Below are positions 63,013 to 64,000 of a DNA stretch of 64,000 nt, one piece after another. The translations under genes and the position numbers were made by a program. The notes beneath the pieces were generated by a model that did not search any database, was not told the origin of the DNA, and worked only from the letters and a program-made list of their open reading frames with translations. Positions within the stretch are counted from its first letter, which is position 1; each line of letters begins with the position of its first letter. Source of the stretch: Kluyvera sp036759925 (lineage in GTDB: Bacteria > Pseudomonadota > Gammaproteobacteria > Enterobacterales > Enterobacteriaceae); assembly GCF_036759925.1 (NCBI RefSeq), contig NZ_JAPKIB010000006.1:124001-188000 (forward strand), written 5' to 3'.

Positions 63013-64000
63013 CAGTGTTTCACCTGGCGGATCACGTCGATCACCGAACCATCGCGATAGCGCACCACTGCCACGATTCGGTCGGTAAAGGCAATAGGTT
63101 CCGGTTTACCCGTCAGTTGTTCCGCGCGCTGCTGGAGCTGTTCGATGGCCATCAGCGCTACGCCAGCCTGCTTCAGGTTATCAATCAGATCCTGACGCGC
63201 CGGGTTCACCGCGATGCCGTGATCGGTGACAAGCACATCGACGCTCGCCCCTGGCGTGACGGTAGTCAGCACCTTCTCCACCACGCAAGGAATGCGCCCG
63301 CGCACCAGCGGTGCGGTAATAATGGTGAGGTCGGCCCCAGCCGCCGTGTCGCTATGCCCGCCGGACGCGCCGCGCAGCACGCCGTTCGAACCGGTCATCA
63401 CGTTCACGTTGTAGTTCACGTCAATTTCCAGCGCGCTGAGCATCACGACGTTCAGCCGTTCGCATGCCGCCCCTTTGGAGCCAGGGTTAGCGTACTGGTT
63501 GGTGGAAATCTCAATGTGATTAGGGTTTTGCGCCAAAGACCGCGCGGCATCGCCGTCAAAGGATTGGGTATCGAGCAGCGCTTTGATCAGCCCCTTCTCA
63601 TGCAGATCCACCATCGTGCCGGTGATCCCACCAAGGCCGAAGCTGGCGGTAATATTGTGGCGACGCATTTTATCTTCGAGGAAGCGCGTCACTGCCAGCG
63701 ACGCGCCGCCGGTACCGGTCTGCAGGGAAAAGCCGTCGTTAAAATAGCCCGAATGTTCAATCACCTGCGCCGCCTGACGCGCGATCAGCAGCTCGCGTGG
63801 GTTGCTGGACAGGCGAATCGCCCCCGCGGTGATCTTCGCCGGATCGCCCACTTCATCGACCTGAACAATATAATCCACCTGATCCTGCGCAATGCTCGCC
63901 GGATAGTTCGGGTATGCCACCCACTCTTCCGTTAGCAGCACCACACAGTTGGCATGTTCGGCATCAACCTGCGCATAGCCCAGCGAGCCGCAGCGCGATT
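63012..64000 (-). CDS. citF: citrate lyase alpha subunit (citrate:acyl-carrier transferase), C-terminal part
   Basis: The frame is open to the right edge, so about the last 328 residues are present out of roughly 505-510 in the family. CitF transfers the acetyl-ACP group to citrate in anaerobic citrate cleavage to oxaloacetate and acetate. The visible part has SRCGSLGYAQVD at the edge, then FSLQTGTGGAS, the GLGGITGTMVDLHEKG segment and GASGGHSDTAAGADL, all typical of the family. citE, citD and citC are expected beyond the window. Confidence 0.95.
   Translation of the reverse strand, partial: SRCGSLGYAQVDAEHANCVVLLTEEWVAYPNYPASIAQDQVDYIVQVDEVGDPAKITAGAIRLSSNPRELLIARQAAQVIEHSGYFNDGFSLQTGTGGASLAVTRFLEDKMRRHNITASFGLGGITGTMVDLHEKGLIKALLDTQSFDGDAARSLAQNPNHIEISTNQYANPGSKGAACERLNVVMLSALEIDVNYNVNVMTGSNGVLRGASGGHSDTAAGADLTIITAPLVRGRIPCVVEKVLTTVTPGASVDVLVTDHGIAVNPARQDLIDNLKQAGVALMAIEQLQQRAEQLTGKPEPIAFTDRIVAVVRYRDGSVIDVIRQVKH

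Noticed and set aside
63015..63935. 306-codon plus-strand frame opposite citF
   Set aside because: Mirrors the citF frame; His/Arg-rich translation without motifs.
1..64000. tRNA, rRNA, CRISPR, prophage, insertion sequence or integrase
   Set aside because: None seen: no transposase or integrase frame, no tandem spacer-repeat array, no tRNA-like cloverleaf in the gaps. The accessory regions have ordinary enterobacterial composition.

Overview
The window is a stretch of enterobacterial chromosome (family Enterobacteriaceae). Gene order and protein lengths match the E. coli/Salmonella 0-2 minute region, read in the opposite direction. In window order it holds: the start of murD and mraY-murF-murE-ftsI-ftsL-rsmH-mraZ (cell wall and division), cra, ilvH-ilvI, leuO, leuL-leuABCD, setA, sgrS/sgrT and sgrR, thiBPQ with a TPP riboswitch, yabI, araC and araBAD, polB, rapA, rluA, djlA, lptD-surA-pdxA-rsmA-apaG-apaH, folA, kefC-kefF, an accessory sugar-acid region, carB-carA, dapB, and citG-citX-citF of a citrate lyase operon that runs off the right end. 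There is no rRNA, tRNA, phage, insertion sequence or CRISPR array. The genus cannot be fixed from sequence alone. Citrate lyase genes beside dapB and the absence of a cai/fix cluster between kefF and carB fit an Enterobacter/Klebsiella/Kosakonia-type relative better than E. coli.

The core regions (1-48.5 kb and 55.7-61.4 kb) are conventional, and their control elements can be read directly. These include the mra promoter with MraZ repeats, the leu leader peptide and attenuator, SgrS with its encoded peptide SgrT, the thi riboswitch, the complete AraC operator set with a 211 bp O2-I1 spacing, a LexA box at polB, and the carAB P1 promoter with ARG boxes and a PurR-like box.

The main accessory region lies between kefF and carB (48.5-55.5 kb), where E. 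coli carries carnitine genes. It has two divergent transcription units around a LacI-family regulator. One encodes a 2-hydroxyacid dehydrogenase and an MFS (anion:cation symporter-like) permease. The other encodes an IdnO-like short-chain dehydrogenase, a gluconokinase and a YhcH-family protein. The enzyme set reads as: import a keto-sugar acid, reduce the 2-keto group, reduce the 5-keto group, phosphorylate gluconate to 6-phosphogluconate. This suggests use of 2,5-diketo-D-gluconate or a related ketogluconate. A strong CRP-like site precedes the dehydrogenase/kinase operon, and an ERIC element sits in the leader of the reductase/permease operon. A small YgdR-like lipoprotein gene and a ROK-family kinase without the usual zinc cysteines follow.

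The intergenic spaces also carry a dispersed family of short GC-rich palindromes (REP-like), one ERIC and one REP.
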